Positions 6,734-8,254 of a stretch of 8,254 bases of DNA are shown one piece after another; positions within the stretch are counted from its first letter, which is position 1, and each line of letters starts with the position of its first letter. The stretch covers positions 1 to 8,254 of the forward strand of contig JAYSLX010000117.1 in NCBI GenBank assembly GCA_043725245.1, in the 5' to 3' direction. The notes under the pieces are model-generated. The model was not told the origin of the DNA and ran no database searches. It saw nothing but the letters and a program-made list of their open reading frames with translations. Position numbers and translations under genes: made by a program. The stretch is from Geoanaerobacter sp043725245. Its GTDB lineage: Bacteria > Desulfobacterota > Desulfuromonadia > Geobacterales > DSM-12255.

Positions 6734-8083
6734 TTAGAAGAGTCGCTCCAGTGCCTCTTCCAGAGAGCGTACGCCTATCAGATCCATGCCAGGGGCCTTG
6801 ACATGCTTACTGCTGCCTGCCGGAAAAATGCAGCGATTAAAGCCGAGCTTGGCAGCCTCCCGTATCCGCAGCTCGGGCTGGGTGATTGCCCGAACTTCAC
6901 CGGCAAGTCCAACCTCTCCAAGAACCAGGGTTTGAGGATCAATTACACGATCAAGGTGACTGGAGGCAACCGCAAGGGCCATCCCAAGGTCTGCGGCTGG
7001 CTCGTTCAGCCTTACGCCGCCTGCTACGTTGAGAAAGATATCCTGGCCGGCCATGGAAAGGCCGACCTTTTTTTCCAGCACAGCCACCAGAAGCGCCAGG
7101 CGGTTATGATCAACGCCGATTGTCGTCCGCCGAGGCACACCGAATGACGAAGAACTGACCAGTGCCTGTATCTCCACCAGAAGCGGCCTGCTTCCCTCCA
7201 TTGCAGCCACGACCAGCGAGCCTGAAACACCCATGGGCCTCTCGGAAAGGAAGAGCTCGGACGGGTTCGTCACCTCTTCCAGTCCCCCCTCCTTCATTTC
7301 AAAGACACCAATCTCATTGGTGGAGCCAAAGCGATTCTTTACTGCGCGAAGTATCCTGAATGGGTGCCCCGCATCCCCCTCGAAGTAAAGGACGGTATCG
7401 ACCATGTGTTCAAGCACCCGTGGACCGGCCAGAGAACCATCCTTGGTCACATGCCCCACCAGAAATACCGGAAGACCACTCCCTTTTGCCAGGAGCATCA
7501 GACGTCCGGCACTCTCCCTTACCTGGCTTACGCTCCCGGGAGCAGACTCAACGGCTGAGGTAAAGACCGTCTGTATCGAATCGACCACCAAGGCGTTGGG
7601 CTTCAGGCGGCTCACTTGCGTGAGTATCCGCTCCAGTGAAGTTTCCGCCAAGAGGTAGAGGCTTCCATGCCCCACCCCCATACGGCTGCCACGGAGTTTT
7701 ATCTGCTGGTTAGATTCTTCTCCAGAGACATACAAGACAGGGCCTTTGAGTCGTGCCAGGTTTTCCATCACCTGCAGCAGCAGGGTTGACTTGCCAATCC
7801 CTGGATCGCCGCCGATAAGCACCAGAGATCCATTCACCAACCCACCGCCCAATACCCGGTCAAACTCTGCGATGCCGCAGAGTAGACGATGTTCAGCTGA
7901 TGAGGAGACCTCACTGATCGGAAGTGGGACAGCTTCGACGCCTCCCATCATTCCATGAGCAGGGGCCTTTGACACAAGCTCTTCATGAATGCTGTTCCAG
8001 GCACCGCAATCCGGACACTTCCCCATCCACTTGGGAGTCTGGTATCCACACTGATGACAGACAAACAGGGCCTTGCTTTTCAT
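6734..8083 (-). CDS. radA: DNA repair protein RadA (Sms)
   Basis: The 449-aa protein has the full RadA architecture and length. It has an N-terminal zinc finger (Cys9, 12, 23, 26; CHQCG...CPDCG), a RecA-like ATPase with Walker A GDPGIGKST (92-100) and Walker B LVVDS (165-169), the RadA signature KNRFG (249-253), and a C-terminal Lon-protease-like domain containing NVAGGVRLNEPAADLGMAL (about 352-370). RadA is a hexameric helicase that drives branch migration of recombination intermediates with RecA. The start at ATG 8083 is fixed by GGGAGGAGG at 8087-8095 and by the usual MKSKALFVCHQCG opening. The frame extends to a TTG at 8143, but that codon is part of the -35 box. It ends 95 bp before the dksA ATG. 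Confidence 0.97.
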   Translation of the reverse strand: MKSKALFVCHQCGYQTPKWMGKCPDCGAWNSIHEELVSKAPAHGMMGGVEAVPLPISEVSSSAEHRLLCGIAEFDRVLGGGLVNGSLVLIGGDPGIGKSTLLLQVMENLARLKGPVLYVSGEESNQQIKLRGSRMGVGHGSLYLLAETSLERILTQVSRLKPNALVVDSIQTVFTSAVESAPGSVSQVRESAGRLMLLAKGSGLPVFLVGHVTKDGSLAGPRVLEHMVDTVLYFEGDAGHPFRILRAVKNRFGSTNEIGVFEMKEGGLEEVTNPSELFLSERPMGVSGSLVVAAMEGSRPLLVEIQALVSSSSFGVPRRTTIGVDHNRLALLVAVLEKKVGLSMAGQDIFLNVAGGVRLNEPAADLGMALAVASSHLDRVIDPQTLVLGEVGLAGEVRAITQPELRIREAAKLGFNRCIFPAGSSKHVKAPGMDLIGVRSLEEALERLF

Positions 8084-8086
8084 CTG

Positions 8087-8095
8087 CCTCCTCCC
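8087..8095 (-). promoter_or_regulatory. Strong ribosome binding site fixing the radA start
   Basis: GGGAGGAGG reads on the minus strand. The GGAGG core ends 6 nt before ATG 8083. This supports the 449-aa RadA over the 469-aa reading. Confidence 0.88.
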
Positions 8096-8114
8096 AATCC
8101 GGTCAGTTTCGCGC

Positions 8115-8143
8115 ATACTATCCTCAATTGCCCCCCCTGTCAA
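8115..8143 (-). promoter_or_regulatory. Sigma-70 promoter of radA
   Basis: The minus strand has a perfect TTGACA (8143-8138), a 17-nt spacer and TAGTAT (8120-8115, 4/6 to consensus). The predicted start near 8108 gives a leader of about 25 nt. The spacer begins with a run of seven G. Confidence 0.8.
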
Positions 8144-8149
8144 CGGACT

Positions 8150-8171
8150 GACAGACTCCTAGGAGTCTGTC
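8150..8171. repeat. 22-bp perfect palindrome just upstream of the radA promoter
   Basis: The half-site GACAGACTCCT is followed by its exact reverse complement, with CCTAGG at the centre. It ends 6 bp before the radA -35 box. No T-tract follows on either strand, so it does not look like a normal terminator; a protein-binding site is the simpler reading. Confidence 0.7.
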
Positions 8172-8189
8172 GGCCTTGAGATTCTGACC

Positions 8190-8216
8190 GAATCAACTTA
8201 ACCCGTAAGTTGATTC
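8190..8216. repeat. Perfect inverted repeat, 11-bp arms
   Basis: GAATCAACTTA (8190-8200) and TAAGTTGATTC (8206-8216) flank the 5-nt centre ACCCG. A second GATTC at 8180-8184 can pair with 8190-8194 instead, so two overlapping hairpins compete. No T-tract follows on either strand. The stretch 8172-8254 holds no gene that I can see. Confidence 0.7.
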
Positions 8217-8254
8217 TACTGGCCATCCTGATCAGTCAACAGATACCGTTTCGA

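Noticed and set aside
8084..8143. A 20-residue N-terminal extension of RadA from TTG 8143
   Set aside because: The TTG is part of the TTGACA -35 box, and a strong ribosome site precedes ATG 8083, where RadA proteins normally begin.
8218..8239. A second promoter upstream of radA (TTGACT ... TAGAAT)
   Set aside because: The hexamers are reasonable, but the spacer is only 15 nt, and the TTGACA/TAGTAT promoter nearer the gene is better.

Overview
The window reads as chromosomal DNA of a bacterium related to the anaerobic, metal-respiring Desulfuromonadota (Geobacter/Pelobacter-like). The grounds are indirect: a short 118-aa DksA, a tungsten-type aldehyde:ferredoxin oxidoreductase, a -24/-12 (sigma-54) promoter and a large soluble multi-GAF histidine kinase. 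This assignment is an inference. Every gene I can support is on the minus strand, so the window is best read from right to left.

Right part (8254 to 6282): an upstream region with perfect inverted repeats leads into a strong sigma-70 promoter (TTGACA, 17-nt spacer, TAGTAT) and radA, a DNA repair/recombination ATPase. Next comes a dksA-type RNA polymerase regulator with its own promoter. Its perfect TATAAT box lies inside a 26-bp inverted repeat.

Middle (6226 to 3591): 55 bp after dksA comes a cytoplasmic sensor histidine kinase of about 788 aa, with three predicted GAF domains and a complete HisKA/HATPase core. No partner response regulator is in the window. It is followed by tRNA-Ala(CGC), with encoded CCA and the G3:U70 identity pair, and by a clear intrinsic terminator.

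Left part (3417 to 1): a convincing sigma-54 promoter drives a three-gene unit. It encodes a MoaD/ThiS-like sulfur carrier ending in Gly-Gly, an aldehyde:ferredoxin oxidoreductase (AOR, tungstopterin plus 4Fe-4S), and an NAD(P)-dependent aldehyde dehydrogenase of the alpha-ketoglutaric semialdehyde dehydrogenase group, which runs off the left edge. The unit thus encodes two aldehyde-to-acid oxidases with different electron acceptors, plus a carrier protein that probably serves the pterin cofactor. An inverted repeat about 105 bp upstream of the predicted transcription start is where a sigma-54 activator would bind. The window therefore suggests an inducible aldehyde oxidation or detoxification module whose inducer is unknown.

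Start sites were revised for three genes. AOR probably starts at 3046, behind a GAGGAG ribosome site. RadA starts at 8083; the longer reading would start inside its own -35 box. The kinase probably starts at 6226 rather than inside dksA. No mobile element, CRISPR array or plus-strand gene is supported.
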